Shown here in pieces: positions 9,362 through 18,258 of a DNA stretch of 64,000 nt. Location of the stretch: positions 42,995 through 106,994 of the forward strand of contig NZ_BAUJ01000010.1 in the NCBI RefSeq assembly GCF_000496695.1, read 5' to 3'. How positions within the stretch are numbered: the first letter of the stretch is position 1; each line of letters opens with the position of its first letter. Both the position numbers and the translations under genes were made by a program. Under the pieces are notes generated by a model, which was not told where the DNA came from, ran no database searches, and saw nothing but the letters and a program-made list of their open reading frames with translations. Source of the stretch: Vibrio halioticoli NBRC 102217 (GTDB lineage: Bacteria; Pseudomonadota; Gammaproteobacteria; Enterobacterales; Vibrionaceae).

Positions 9362-10300
9362 ATGAAACTCAATACTAGTCCAGTAACACAGCATATTTTT
9401 CGTAATCACAATTTTTATCTAAAACGTGATGAACAGCTGCATCAACATTTTTCGGGTAACAAAGCGCGAAAATTCATGCGTTTGTTGCAAGAAGACTACT
9501 CTGGTATTGATACCCTTATCGGTTACGGCTCAATTCAAGCGAATTCTTTATACTCGTTAGCGGCGCTGTGCAAAATCAAAAAATGGAAACTGGAATTCTA
9601 TGTACAAAGAATACCAAACTGGTTAAAAGAAAAGCCTAGTGGTAACTATCGCGGCGCACTGGATTTGGGCGCGCAAATCATAGAGTGCAGTAATGCGTTC
9701 GGTGATGAAATGACGCCAGCACAATACATAAAAGAAATCCGAAATCCCCAAGCGAACTGTTTAGTGATTCCCGAAGGTGGTCGAAGCTATTTAGCAGAAA
9801 AAGGCATTCAAGGGCTTGCGACTGAGCTGTTAGATTGGACTCGCTATAAACCCAATCAACAATTTGCTATTGCCCTACCCTCAGGTACTGGCACGACCGC
9901 ATTGTACTTACACAAGCACCTCAAAGAGCACAACCTACCCGTGTTGACTTGCGCTTGCGTAGGAGGCGAAAGCTACCTGCGTGAACAGTGGCAAGAACTA
10001 GGCGAAGACGATACCCCTACGATTTTGCATGCAGATTACAAACATCATTTCGGTAAGCTGTACAAAGACGAGTTTAAAATTTGGCAAGATTTAGAAAAAA
10101 ACACCAATGTTGAATTTGATTTGTTGTACGACCCATACATGTGGCAATGCTTACTGCCATGGATGGATGCAAACCCTGATGTGTGCATTCTTTATATCCA
10201 TCAAGGCGGTATATTAGGGAACGAAACCATGCTATCAAGATACCAGCGTAAATTTGAACCTGACACCTCTAACTCCAACACTCAAATTATCGCTCGTTAA
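9362..10300 (+). CDS. PLP-dependent ACC deaminase/D-cysteine desulfhydrase-like enzyme
   Basis: A 312-aa fold-type II PLP enzyme. The N-terminal segment FYLKRDEQLHQHFSGNKARK carries the expected PLP-binding lysine in SGNKARK (about residue 34), followed by the substrate loop YGSIQANSLYSLAALC. SGTGTTALYL (residues about 179-188) matches the phosphate-binding Gly-rich loop. It may deaminate 1-aminocyclopropane-1-carboxylate or desulfhydrate D-cysteine; many Vibrio homologues carry the first name only by similarity. It is monocistronic and upstream of pepT. The substrate is unproven. Confidence 0.82.
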   Translation: MKLNTSPVTQHIFRNHNFYLKRDEQLHQHFSGNKARKFMRLLQEDYSGIDTLIGYGSIQANSLYSLAALCKIKKWKLEFYVQRIPNWLKEKPSGNYRGALDLGAQIIECSNAFGDEMTPAQYIKEIRNPQANCLVIPEGGRSYLAEKGIQGLATELLDWTRYKPNQQFAIALPSGTGTTALYLHKHLKEHNLPVLTCACVGGESYLREQWQELGEDDTPTILHADYKHHFGKLYKDEFKIWQDLEKNTNVEFDLLYDPYMWQCLLPWMDANPDVCILYIHQGGILGNETMLSRYQRKFEPDTSNSNTQIIAR

Positions 10301-10429
10301 TTTCGAGCGAAATTTAAGCAAAACTCACCCAATAGTACGATTAACCCTACTAAACCTGATTTATCGCAACTCATCCTCCGTGCGCTCGCTAGATACTAAG
10401 GGGATTAAGAATAAATAAGGTCTATACAA

Positions 10430-11659
10430 ATGGATAAGTTAGTTGAACGCTTCCTTCGTTACGTCAGTTTTGATACTCAGTCCGATGGCGCAATATCGCA
10501 CTGCCCAAGTACCGAAGGTCAACGTGTCTTAGCCAAGCAGTTGTACCAAGAGTTGCTAGCGCTGGAACTTACCGATGTGACTTTAGATGATAACGGCTAT
10601 ATTTCGGCAAAACTTCCAGCTAACGTCGAGCATGCAGTACCTGCGATTGGCTTTATTGCGCACATGGACACCGCGCCAGATGCTTCTGGTAAAAATGTCC
10701 AACCGCAAATTATCGAAAACTATCAAGGTGGCGAGATAGCGCTAGGTGGATCTGGCGAAGTGTTATCACCAGCGCAATATCCAGACCTGAATGCATTACA
10801 CGGCCAAAGCCTCATCACCACCGATGGCACCACCTTATTAGGCGCAGACAACAAAGCCGGCATCGCCGAAATCATCACCGCTGTTGCTTACCTAAAAGCA
10901 AATCCAAACATCAAACATGGTGACATCTGCATTGGCTTTACTCCCGATGAAGAGATTGGACGAGGCGCTAACCTGTTTGACGTCGAGAAATTTTCCGCCG
11001 AGTGGGCTTACACCATCGATGGCGGCCCAGTGGGTGAACTTGAATACGAAAATTTCAACGCCACTACTGCAACCGTAATTTGTCATGGCGTGAACGTTCA
11101 TCCAGGCACGGCCAAAGACAAGATGATCAACGCCATGAACATCGCAGCCCAATTTCAATTGCTTATGCCAATGCAACAAACCCCAGAAACCACGGAAGGT
11201 TATGAAGGCTTCTATCATCTAAAATCCATGCTACCTAGTGTTGCCCGCACCGAGCTTTCTTACATTTTGCGCGACTTTGACCGCCAACAGTTGCAAGAGC
11301 GTAAAGCCTTCATGCAACAGAAAGTAGATGAACTAAACAGCCAACTAAGCAAAGGCCATGTAGAGCTTGAACTTACTGACAGTTACTTCAACATGCGAGA
11401 AATGGTAGAGCCGCACCCTCATATTATTGAACTGGCAAAACAAGCCATGCTTGAGTGCGGTGTACAGCCAAACATCAAACCTATCCGCGGCGGTACTGAC
11501 GGTGCGCGTCTTTCATTCATGGGGCTGCCTTGTCCGAACATCTTTACTGGCGGCTATAACTTCCATGGCATCCATGAGTTCATCAGCATTGATGGCATGC
11601 AGCAAGCTGTACAAGTAATTGTGAAACTGGCGGAGAATACGGCGAAAAACGCCCAATAA
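10430..11659 (+). CDS. pepT: Peptidase T, zinc tripeptide aminopeptidase
   Basis: A 409-aa M20B metallopeptidase that removes the N-terminal residue from tripeptides in the cytoplasm. Metal-site motifs are visible in order: [11 protein letters not shown] (His and Asp ligands, residues about 75-85), [15 protein letters not shown] (bridging Asp), [10 protein letters not shown] (catalytic Glu pair) and the C-terminal [11 protein letters not shown]is ligand. The full-length family size is retained. It fits functionally with the di/tripeptide importer DtpA encoded nearby. Confidence 0.95.
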   Translation: MDKLVERFLRYVSFDTQSDGAISHCPSTEGQRVLAKQLYQELLALELTDVTLDDNGYISAKLPANVEHAVPAIGFIAHMDTAPDASGKNVQPQIIENYQGGEIALGGSGEVLSPAQYPDLNALHGQSLITTDGTTLLGADNKAGIAEIITAVAYLKANPNIKHGDICIGFTPDEEIGRGANLFDVEKFSAEWAYTIDGGPVGELEYENFNATTATVICHGVNVHPGTAKDKMINAMNIAAQFQLLMPMQQTPETTEGYEGFYHLKSMLPSVARTELSYILRDFDRQQLQERKAFMQQKVDELNSQLSKGHVELELTDSYFNMREMVEPHPHIIELAKQAMLECGVQPNIKPIRGGTDGARLSFMGLPCPNIFTGGYNFHGIHEFISIDGMQQAVQVIVKLAENTAKNAQ

Positions 11660-11707
11660 CTGGCGCCCAACTATTGGGGTCAATTCCGCCGCTGATTTTT
11701 AATAAAC

Positions 11708-11741
11708 ACAAGATACTCAGTTAACACTAAGTATCTTGTTT
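11708..11741 (+). terminator. Stem-loop after pepT, possible terminator
   Basis: Ten-base arms ACAAGATACT/AGTATCTTGT with a 12-base loop lie about 50 bases after the pepT stop; only a weak T-rich tail follows. The remaining 320 bases before the next ORF (11742-12061) are AT-rich and contain nothing I recognise. Confidence 0.5.
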
Positions 11742-12061
11742 GAGCAATTTATCAAAACAAACTAAGGATTCAGTAACAAAAAACGGATAAATGAAAGCCC
11801 ATTCTTAGCCCATCGCATTGCAGAACTATCAGCACGCAATCGGCTTTATCATCCTCAAAAAATCCATTTATTACTCTTTAGAATGATAAACAGGATTTAA
11901 TAGATTCATTTCTTTTTTCACTTCTATTAATAAGCTTTAAATGTGATGTGGCGCATAATGATAAGTATTCCTGTGACCCATTGGATAAAATACAATCATA
12001 CACAGTGTTAATCTATTTATGATTTTATCAATTATTAATCCAAATAATCACAGAGAGGAAT

Positions 12062-12331
12062 ATGATGTTTTCCGTTACTTTAATGCCAAGCGATAATAAC
12101 TCTCAGCTTTGTTCTCACCTAAAGAATACGCTGTCTGAAAATATCTATGACTATTTTGATGCATCGTCAGTTCAGTTTTGGGAATCAGATGAAGATCAAA
12201 TCATCTTCGTCGATAACAAAATCCAAGAGCCTAAATGGGGTATTACTATCAATGCAGAAAACCGTGTTGTACTAGAGGAATTTCTTGAGAATATGGAAAC
12301 TCCTGTACCACTAGAGGTGGTTGGTGCGTAA
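12062..12331 (+). CDS. Small acidic protein of unknown function (89 aa)
   Basis: An 89-aa acidic, soluble-looking protein with a good ribosome binding site (GAGAGGA) before a tandem ATGATG. It has no signal peptide or membrane segment. The C-terminal half (WGITINAENRVVLEEFLENM) looks like a compact alpha/beta fold. I do not recognise a family. It is followed by a strong terminator, so it is an independent gene at the left edge of the defence island and may be either host or island sequence. Confidence 0.7.
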   Translation: MMFSVTLMPSDNNSQLCSHLKNTLSENIYDYFDASSVQFWESDEDQIIFVDNKIQEPKWGITINAENRVVLEEFLENMETPVPLEVVGA

Positions 12332-12352
12332 TCAAGGCAAATTAACAACTAC

Positions 12353-12386
12353 AAGGGTGACATGATTTAGATTATGTCATCCTTTT
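12353..12386 (+). terminator. Terminator of the 89-aa gene
   Basis: The 11-bp stem AAGGGTGACAT/ATGTCATCCTT (one G-U pair) with a 10-base loop is followed by TTTT. It separates the small gene from the methyltransferase gene of the PT island. Confidence 0.75.
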
Positions 12387-12478
12387 AAGGTATAAAGTGA
12401 TACTTACTATAGACGAACTAATAAAAAAGACGATACATTGCTAGTAAGGCGCACTTAAACAAAGAGATATACAGCTCC

Positions 12479-14503
12479 ATGGATGCAGCACTGTTTAAAA
12501 AACTTGTAGCAAAAGTAAAAGTAGGCAAACACCTACCTGACGCAATTTACCTTCACAAAGATGCGCTCCATAGCCTACCAGAAACATTGACAAAGTTTAT
12601 TCCTGCTGTCGCCAATGCTTTACAACTAGATGACTCCGACTGGAACCTAATTAAGTTGTTTAAAAGAGACTTTCGCATGTCTTTACTAAACTACCCTACT
12701 TTTTATCAGGATTCCTACCCTGCCCTCAAACAAAGCCTAAACGTAAACCTTTCAAAACTTACACATAAAATCGTCACCTACTCAGAATCAGATAATCCAC
12801 CGATACTGCATCGAAAAGAAACGATGATTTTGCCAGATAATGAGTGTTATCAGCATTTTGTTGACATCACTCAAGAAGGTGAAAATGCAGGTCTTTATGA
12901 AAACTCTCGTCTAATTGGTTTTAAACGTTCTTGGGAAAACCTCATACATCGGAGCGGATACGAACTTATAGATGGTCGTTTATTTCGATCTTCGGTGATA
13001 CTAGATACGGAACAAGGGAAAGGAATAGATCGTCATCGTACCGCGCTTGTTCGTCACGAACTATCATCACCGATGAAGTCGCTAATCAAGTATGGCTATC
13101 TAGAGGGTGTTCACTCGATCTTTGATTATGGATGTGGACGAGGCGATGACCTGAGGGAACTCGAAGCACATGGCATAGATGCTATTGGCTGGGATCCTAA
13201 CTTTAGCCCAGACTCAGAAAAAATATCATCTGACATAGTTAACCTTGGGTTTGTCTTAAATGTAATCGAAGATCAAGACGAACGATTAGAGGCACTACTT
13301 GGGGCATGGGATCTGGCTGACAAGTTTCTTGTTGTCTCCGTTATGCTAGCTAATGACAACTATATTGCTCAATTCAAGCCGTACAAAGATGGTGTAATCA
13401 CATCACGAAATACATTCCAAAAGTACTACGCTCAATCTGAAATCAAATCCTACATTGAGAGAAGTCTAGCCGAAGAAGCAATACCCGTTGCACCTGGCAT
13501 TTTCTATGTTTTTAAAGACAAAATTGAAGAACAGATATATTTGCAAGGTAAATACAAAAGACATCATAAGTGGAAACAGTTAACCACTCCAGAATTACCA
13601 GATTCAAAAGATAAATCAAAGCTAGTTATTGCGCAAAATGAAGACCTATTTAAAGATTTTTGGAATACCTGTTTGGAGCTAGGACGTATTCCTGCAAACG
13701 ATGAGTTCGAACATTCAGAACAAGTCAAAGAGCTGATTGGATCGCACAAAAAAGTATTTAATTTGGTCGCAGAGTTATATAGCGAAGACGACTTTAAACT
13801 AGCAGAAAAAGAGCACAAAGAGGACCTTCTTCTTTACTTTGCTATGGGCCTGTTTGAAAAAAGAAAGCCTTATACACAGCAACCAGAGAGCCTAAAACGT
13901 GATATCAAAGCTTTGTTCATAGACTATAAGTCTGCACTAGAACTAGCTGCAGAGTTGCTATTTGCTATCGCGGACAACGAACTAATCAATACTCAATGTA
14001 TTAAAGCTAATGATACTCTCCCGGCTAGTCTTTTAAATGAAGGGCATTCTCTTATATTCCACAAACAATACATACAAGAACTTCCTCTGCTTTTGAGAGC
14101 ATATGTTGGTGCTGGCCTACAAATGTATGGCGAACTAGATGAAAGCATTGACCTTGTAAAAATACATATCACATCAGGTAAACTTACCCTCATGGGCTAT
14201 GATGATTTTAACAATTCTGTGCCCTTTCTAGTCGAAAGAATCAAGATCAAAATGGCTGATCAAGATATCGATTTTTTTGATTATGTTGATGAAAGACGTA
14301 GACCACCTTTAGTCAACAAACACTTATTGCTAGCCTCAACTACCGATATTTTCGAAAAGCAAAAGAGCTTTGATAAACGCTTATCAAAGCTCTTAGATAT
14401 CAACTGGAATGAAGAAGTGATTCTACATAGAGCAGAGTTTAAGATTCTTCTTGAGAAAAATAAAAAGAAGATTTCGAACTTTAAATTAATATCTATCGCC
14501 TAA
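12479..14503 (+). CDS. DNA phosphorothioation-associated putative methyltransferase
   Basis: A 674-aa protein. The N-terminal 200 residues are a family-specific region with a conserved-looking stretch GIDRHRTALVRHELSSPMKS at about 182-201. A Rossmann-type SAM site follows: SIFDYGCGRGDDLRELEAHG (motif I, residues 213-232), GWDPNF (motif II) and SDIVNLGFVLNVIED (about 251-265). The C-terminal 350 residues are helical and have no motif I can name. This matches the methyltransferase repeatedly annotated beside dnd/ssp loci. Its substrate is unknown. It is the only plus-strand gene left of the minus block, and its stop codon overlaps that of sspA by 4 bases (CTAA shared convergently). The ribosome binding site is weak. 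Confidence 0.8.
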   Translation: MDAALFKKLVAKVKVGKHLPDAIYLHKDALHSLPETLTKFIPAVANALQLDDSDWNLIKLFKRDFRMSLLNYPTFYQDSYPALKQSLNVNLSKLTHKIVTYSESDNPPILHRKETMILPDNECYQHFVDITQEGENAGLYENSRLIGFKRSWENLIHRSGYELIDGRLFRSSVILDTEQGKGIDRHRTALVRHELSSPMKSLIKYGYLEGVHSIFDYGCGRGDDLRELEAHGIDAIGWDPNFSPDSEKISSDIVNLGFVLNVIEDQDERLEALLGAWDLADKFLVVSVMLANDNYIAQFKPYKDGVITSRNTFQKYYAQSEIKSYIERSLAEEAIPVAPGIFYVFKDKIEEQIYLQGKYKRHHKWKQLTTPELPDSKDKSKLVIAQNEDLFKDFWNTCLELGRIPANDEFEHSEQVKELIGSHKKVFNLVAELYSEDDFKLAEKEHKEDLLLYFAMGLFEKRKPYTQQPESLKRDIKALFIDYKSALELAAELLFAIADNELINTQCIKANDTLPASLLNEGHSLIFHKQYIQELPLLLRAYVGAGLQMYGELDESIDLVKIHITSGKLTLMGYDDFNNSVPFLVERIKIKMADQDIDFFDYVDERRRPPLVNKHLLLASTTDIFEKQKSFDKRLSKLLDINWNEEVILHRAEFKILLEKNKKKISNFKLISIA

Positions 14504-15549
14504 GTGCCATGATATGGAGGGAGACTAATACGATATGTACGTCTAGCCTCGGATTCATTTAACCCTATTGCAGTAAGAACATGGGAAGGAGTATTCGACA
14601 TGGCATTACAAGCAGAGCCTTGTGAAACTAACCACGGATGCTCAGAGAAAAACTTATTAACCTCACTATCTGAATCAAAAGTAATGTTCCAAGTTGTATC
14701 AAGTAGGCTATTCCCACCGTTCCTTACCACAGAATAATTACGAATTATACGCTCAAACTCTTGATGTTGTTCCGACTTTGTTTTCGGAAAATGATTTACC
14801 GCAGCGCCTAATCCTATAATCAAAGGAGTTGGTGATGTTCCCCCTCTAAGCCCATTCTCTTGACCTCCCCCGTGTATTAGGGGGACTAGACCAGAATTCC
14901 GAGCATCCCTAACATAAAGTGCTCCAACACCTTTAGGTCCATAAATTTTATGACCAGATAGGGACAACATATCAATATCCATGTCATCAACATCTATATC
15001 AACCTTACAAAAACTCTGAGCTGCATCGGTATGAAATGGAATATTATTGTCAAAAGCTATCGCACCAAACTCTTCAATAGTTTGTATAGTGCCTAGCTCA
15101 TTATTAATATGATGGATTGTAATCAAAATAGTATTGTTTTGTATTGCAGCATATAAAGAATCCGGCTTAATTATGCCATCACTTGTCGGTTGCAAATAAG
15201 TAACTTCAAAACCAAGTTTTTCTAAATAAGAACATGTATTGAGTATACATTTGTGTTCAATACTTGAAGTTATAATATGTCCCTTGGATTCTAGATGTTG
15301 AAACGCAACCCCCTTAATAGCAAGGTTATTAGATTCGCTTGCACCACTAGTAAAAATAATCTCGCTAGGCATTGCTCCTAGTTTGTTTGCAATTACTTCT
15401 CTTGTCTTTTGGATAGCCTTTGAAGCGTTAACTCCGTCTTTATGGGATGCTGACGGATTTGCAAAATTATCATTACTCCAGAACTCAATAGCCTTAAGAA
15501 CCGGAGTTGAAACTGGAGTTGATGCAGCATAATCAAAGTAGTTATTCAT
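14500..15549 (-). CDS. sspA: Cysteine desulfurase of the phosphorothioation system (SspA/DndA-like)
   Basis: A class-V PLP cysteine desulfurase (about 349 aa) that would mobilise sulfur from cysteine for DNA backbone modification. It starts NNYFDYAASTPV, carries the PLP lysine in SGHKIYGPKGVGALY and the catalytic cysteine loop as SQGSACNAMS. The ATG at 15549 lies inside the end of the upstream gene; a TTG at 15555 is an alternative start. It is the last gene of the six-gene minus block. A general IscS role is unlikely given the context, but it could also serve other sulfur carriers. Confidence 0.88.
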   Translation of the reverse strand: MNNYFDYAASTPVSTPVLKAIEFWSNDNFANPSASHKDGVNASKAIQKTREVIANKLGAMPSEIIFTSGASESNNLAIKGVAFQHLESKGHIITSSIEHKCILNTCSYLEKLGFEVTYLQPTSDGIIKPDSLYAAIQNNTILITIHHINNELGTIQTIEEFGAIAFDNNIPFHTDAAQSFCKVDIDVDDMDIDMLSLSGHKIYGPKGVGALYVRDARNSGLVPLIHGGGQENGLRGGTSPTPLIIGLGAAVNHFPKTKSEQHQEFERIIRNYSVVRNGGNSLLDTTWNITFDSDSEVNKFFSEHPWLVSQGSACNAMSNTPSHVLTAIGLNESEARRTYRISLPPYHGT

Positions 15550-15994
15550 TATCAACCAAATACTCTAATGTATGATTGAATAATATATTGGTCATTAAAG
15601 GCTCCCCTATATTACTCATAATCCAACTATCTATGTAGCTCAAACCACTATTGCAATATCCTTCAAAAATACTAATGGCAAACCTCAAGTTCTCATCTTT
15701 TAACGTATTTAATGATGGTTCTTTAGCGAGAGCTATCAGATAGATATAAGCATCATGTCCAGTGGTTGCATAAGTTTCCAGCAGAATAGGTGTCGTACTA
15801 ACTTTAGATTCCAAAGGCTTGTAGTCATCTAACTGATATCCAATCAAAGCAGCAAAAACCATCAGCTCTTTTATAGTACTGAAAACTCGAACATCACTTT
15901 TTGCTCCTTTCGTGGAACAAAATTTTTCTTCTAACATTTCGAATCTTGCATCTCTACGTACAGGAAGTTTTCGCCAATCAAAACTATCAGGCAT
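15542..15994 (-). CDS. Phosphorothioation-associated small protein (150 aa)
   Basis: A 150-aa soluble protein, mostly helical by eye, with no catalytic motif I recognise. It begins MPDSFDWRKLPVRRDARFEM and overlaps both neighbours (8 bases with the ATPase gene upstream, 8 to 14 with sspA downstream), so it is translationally coupled to them. It resembles the short proteins annotated as DNA phosphorothioation-associated protein 4. It does not look like DndE. It may be one of the small subunits of an SspFGH-type effector, but I cannot assign the letter. Confidence 0.65.
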   Translation of the reverse strand: MPDSFDWRKLPVRRDARFEMLEEKFCSTKGAKSDVRVFSTIKELMVFAALIGYQLDDYKPLESKVSTTPILLETYATTGHDAYIYLIALAKEPSLNTLKDENLRFAISIFEGYCNSGLSYIDSWIMSNIGEPLMTNILFNHTLEYLVDNE

Positions 15995-18047
15995 TAGTTG
16001 GGATCTCCTCTATCGTTACCTTGTCAAAATCACTACCAAAGTGTACAACATTATAATTATGCCCTTGCACCGTCAGGCGCGTCGGATACTGTCCACCAAA
16101 GTCATCTTCAGCGAGCACAGTATGCTGAACAAGGTTATACTCTTTGCCAATATGATGACGGATACCTTTATCTGTATGACTCTCAGTCCATTGAGCTTGA
16201 GAAAACATAAATATTGATTGATCCACTTTATTTGCAATGTAACGCACTAATTCGCGACCATTATCCGGTCCAATAAAAGCAAGAATCGAATCAGCAATAA
16301 ACGGAGCTGTTGTGCCAGGGGTAAGTAGATGCTGTTTGTTGTAGCTTCGATCCTTTGAGAGCTCAATCAATGCAACAATAAAAGAAATTGCTAACATAGC
16401 TTGATAACCATTCCCAGCAGCTACGCGCTTACCTTCTTTATCAACAATTGCCCATGTAAAACTGCCGCTATTAGCGTTAGTGTCTTTTTTTACTGTGTAA
16501 CCATTAAACGCAACCTGATTAAACAAAGACTGCATTTTATTGAGAAGTATTTGGTCAACACCTTCTTTGGAAGAATTTATAGCATCTTCGTATAATCTCA
16601 TTATTTTTTCAGTAGCTAAAATCAAACGTTTAACTTTTTGTGCTTTTGGTTGAGTCGAAGACAAACTACTAATTTGCTTATCAATATCTTTAATATCGAT
16701 ATCCTTCCTACGAACTTTCTGTCTTAGGTCTGGAATTTCTTTATTTAGCTGATCACATTTAGATTTAGCTACATCTTTGGCTTTCTCGATCACTTTTATA
16801 TCGTCGATATCAGAGTCAATAATAGTATGACTTATTTCCTGAATACTAACCTCTAATTGTTGCATTTGATCTTCACAATCATCAATATCAGCTAGTAGTT
16901 TTTCCATAGCCGCTTTCGATAAAGCATTCTTACGCAATTTATCTTGCAGATTTATTGCAGAATCCCAACGCCGCTTAAGACTTGGATCGACAGCATGTTT
17001 ACCCAACTCTTCAAGAAAATACTTTGCTGTACTACTATCTTCTATATTAGCACCACAAATACATTCTTTATTTTCAATAATCTCGCGTAATAACTGCTTG
17101 TCTACTGTATAACGTAAAGACTTATTAAGTTCTTCCGTATTAATACCAGAAATATTGATTAAAGCAAGTTTTTGACAATATGTATTTAGTGCCCAACCTG
17201 GGGTTTTTGAAATTTTGTCAGCTAGTAATTGATTATGTTGTCTTTTATAATTATTAAGTAGTTGAATCTGCTTCGAACGTAGTTTTATTTTTTCTTCAAT
17301 AATAGTCTTATCAAATCGAGTAAGCTTTGCAATTTGCGATTCATATTCTTTTTCTGCATTTTGCAATTCAGCCTTCTTTCTCGTTAGAATTTTTTCTTCT
17401 CGCGCTAAGCTTGCAACTAGTTCATCTTTTCTTGTCAAAATGTCGTTTATCTTATTACCAGTATCATACTGCTTTAGATCTTTCTGATAGCTTGTTTTTA
17501 TGCTATTCAAATGCTTGACTGTGGTTTTTGCCACAGTCAGCCCCAGAACCTTTTCAATAGCATCCTTGATATGGGAAAAATCATTCTGACTACTTAAAGT
17601 GCCAGTACCTTCTCCTTGATAAAAGAAATACTTAGACATTTCTTTTGGCAAAAATTGATTTATCAAAGTATTAGGATTACTTTCAGGCCTATCAGCATAG
17701 CAACCATCATTGATCTCATACACATGAAGATTACTCTTGTGGCTATTTTGAGCCTTAACTCGCCGAACCTCAAGCAATCGATTTTCATGCTCTAACTGAA
17801 GACAAACGCTGAATGTGCTCTTACCTTGTCTTGCCGCATGTTTATTCAATAAATTCTGGGCATCTAATAAATTTTCTGTCGTTTCCTCGTAGAGACACCA
17901 ACGAAGTGCATTCAGAAGTGCCGTCTTACCACCATTATTCTCACCGTGGATCAAAGTAACCGGACGCTTTGGATCTACAGCAAAATCTATAGATTGCTTA
18001 CCATAGAACTGACGAAAATTATTGATTTCAAGTCTTATTAATTTCAT
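15987..18047 (-). CDS. DndD-like SMC/Rad50-type ATPase of the PT system
   Basis: A 686-aa ABC/SMC-like ATPase. The N-terminus has RLEINNFRQFYG and Walker A GENNGGKT (residues 35-42). Long coiled coils (about 200-280 and 370-480) flank a hook region with a single CxC (ECICGA, residues 328-333). The C-terminal ATPase half has AAGNGYQAMLAISF where an LSxGE signature is expected, and PFIADSILAFI in place of a Walker B D-E. It overlaps the 76-aa gene by 20 bases and the 150-aa gene by 8. Family: DNA sulfur modification protein DndD and relatives. In an ssp locus it is more likely part of the effector set than of the modification module. Confidence 0.75.
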   Translation of the reverse strand: MKLIRLEINNFRQFYGKQSIDFAVDPKRPVTLIHGENNGGKTALLNALRWCLYEETTENLLDAQNLLNKHAARQGKSTFSVCLQLEHENRLLEVRRVKAQNSHKSNLHVYEINDGCYADRPESNPNTLINQFLPKEMSKYFFYQGEGTGTLSSQNDFSHIKDAIEKVLGLTVAKTTVKHLNSIKTSYQKDLKQYDTGNKINDILTRKDELVASLAREEKILTRKKAELQNAEKEYESQIAKLTRFDKTIIEEKIKLRSKQIQLLNNYKRQHNQLLADKISKTPGWALNTYCQKLALINISGINTEELNKSLRYTVDKQLLREIIENKECICGANIEDSSTAKYFLEELGKHAVDPSLKRRWDSAINLQDKLRKNALSKAAMEKLLADIDDCEDQMQQLEVSIQEISHTIIDSDIDDIKVIEKAKDVAKSKCDQLNKEIPDLRQKVRRKDIDIKDIDKQISSLSSTQPKAQKVKRLILATEKIMRLYEDAINSSKEGVDQILLNKMQSLFNQVAFNGYTVKKDTNANSGSFTWAIVDKEGKRVAAGNGYQAMLAISFIVALIELSKDRSYNKQHLLTPGTTAPFIADSILAFIGPDNGRELVRYIANKVDQSIFMFSQAQWTESHTDKGIRHHIGKEYNLVQHTVLAEDDFGGQYPTRLTVQGHNYNVVHFGSDFDKVTIEEIPTNA

Positions 18048-18258
18048 TTACGATATCTTCCGCATTTACTTCAATAATATCTTTAATCTTCTGAATATGA
18101 CGACTTTGCACCAAATCCCCATAATATAACTCTTTTTCAAATAACATTACCTGTAATGCAGCCTTATGAGCTGCTGACTTCTTCGAGTAATCCTGGTGAG
18201 CAACCTTTGTATCTTTATCAACTTCCTTCAACAAAGCTTTAAATGCATTAAGATCCAT
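18028..18258 (-). CDS. DNA modification system-associated small protein (76 aa)
   Basis: A 76-aa lysine-rich helical protein (MDLNAFKALLKEVDKDTKVA...), too small for an enzyme. Its ATG overlaps the helicase stop (TAATG) and its end overlaps the DndD-like ATPase by 20 bases, so it should be made in a fixed ratio with them. Short proteins of this kind occur between PT-associated helicase and ATPase genes. A role as an adaptor between the two is a guess. Confidence 0.65.
   Translation of the reverse strand: MDLNAFKALLKEVDKDTKVAHQDYSKKSAAHKAALQVMLFEKELYYGDLVQSRHIQKIKDIIEVNAEDIVNEINKT

Noticed and set aside
14500..15549. Housekeeping IscS as the identity of the cysteine desulfurase
   Set aside because: No isc/suf genes are nearby and it is embedded in the PT island; an SspA/DndA role is the simpler reading.
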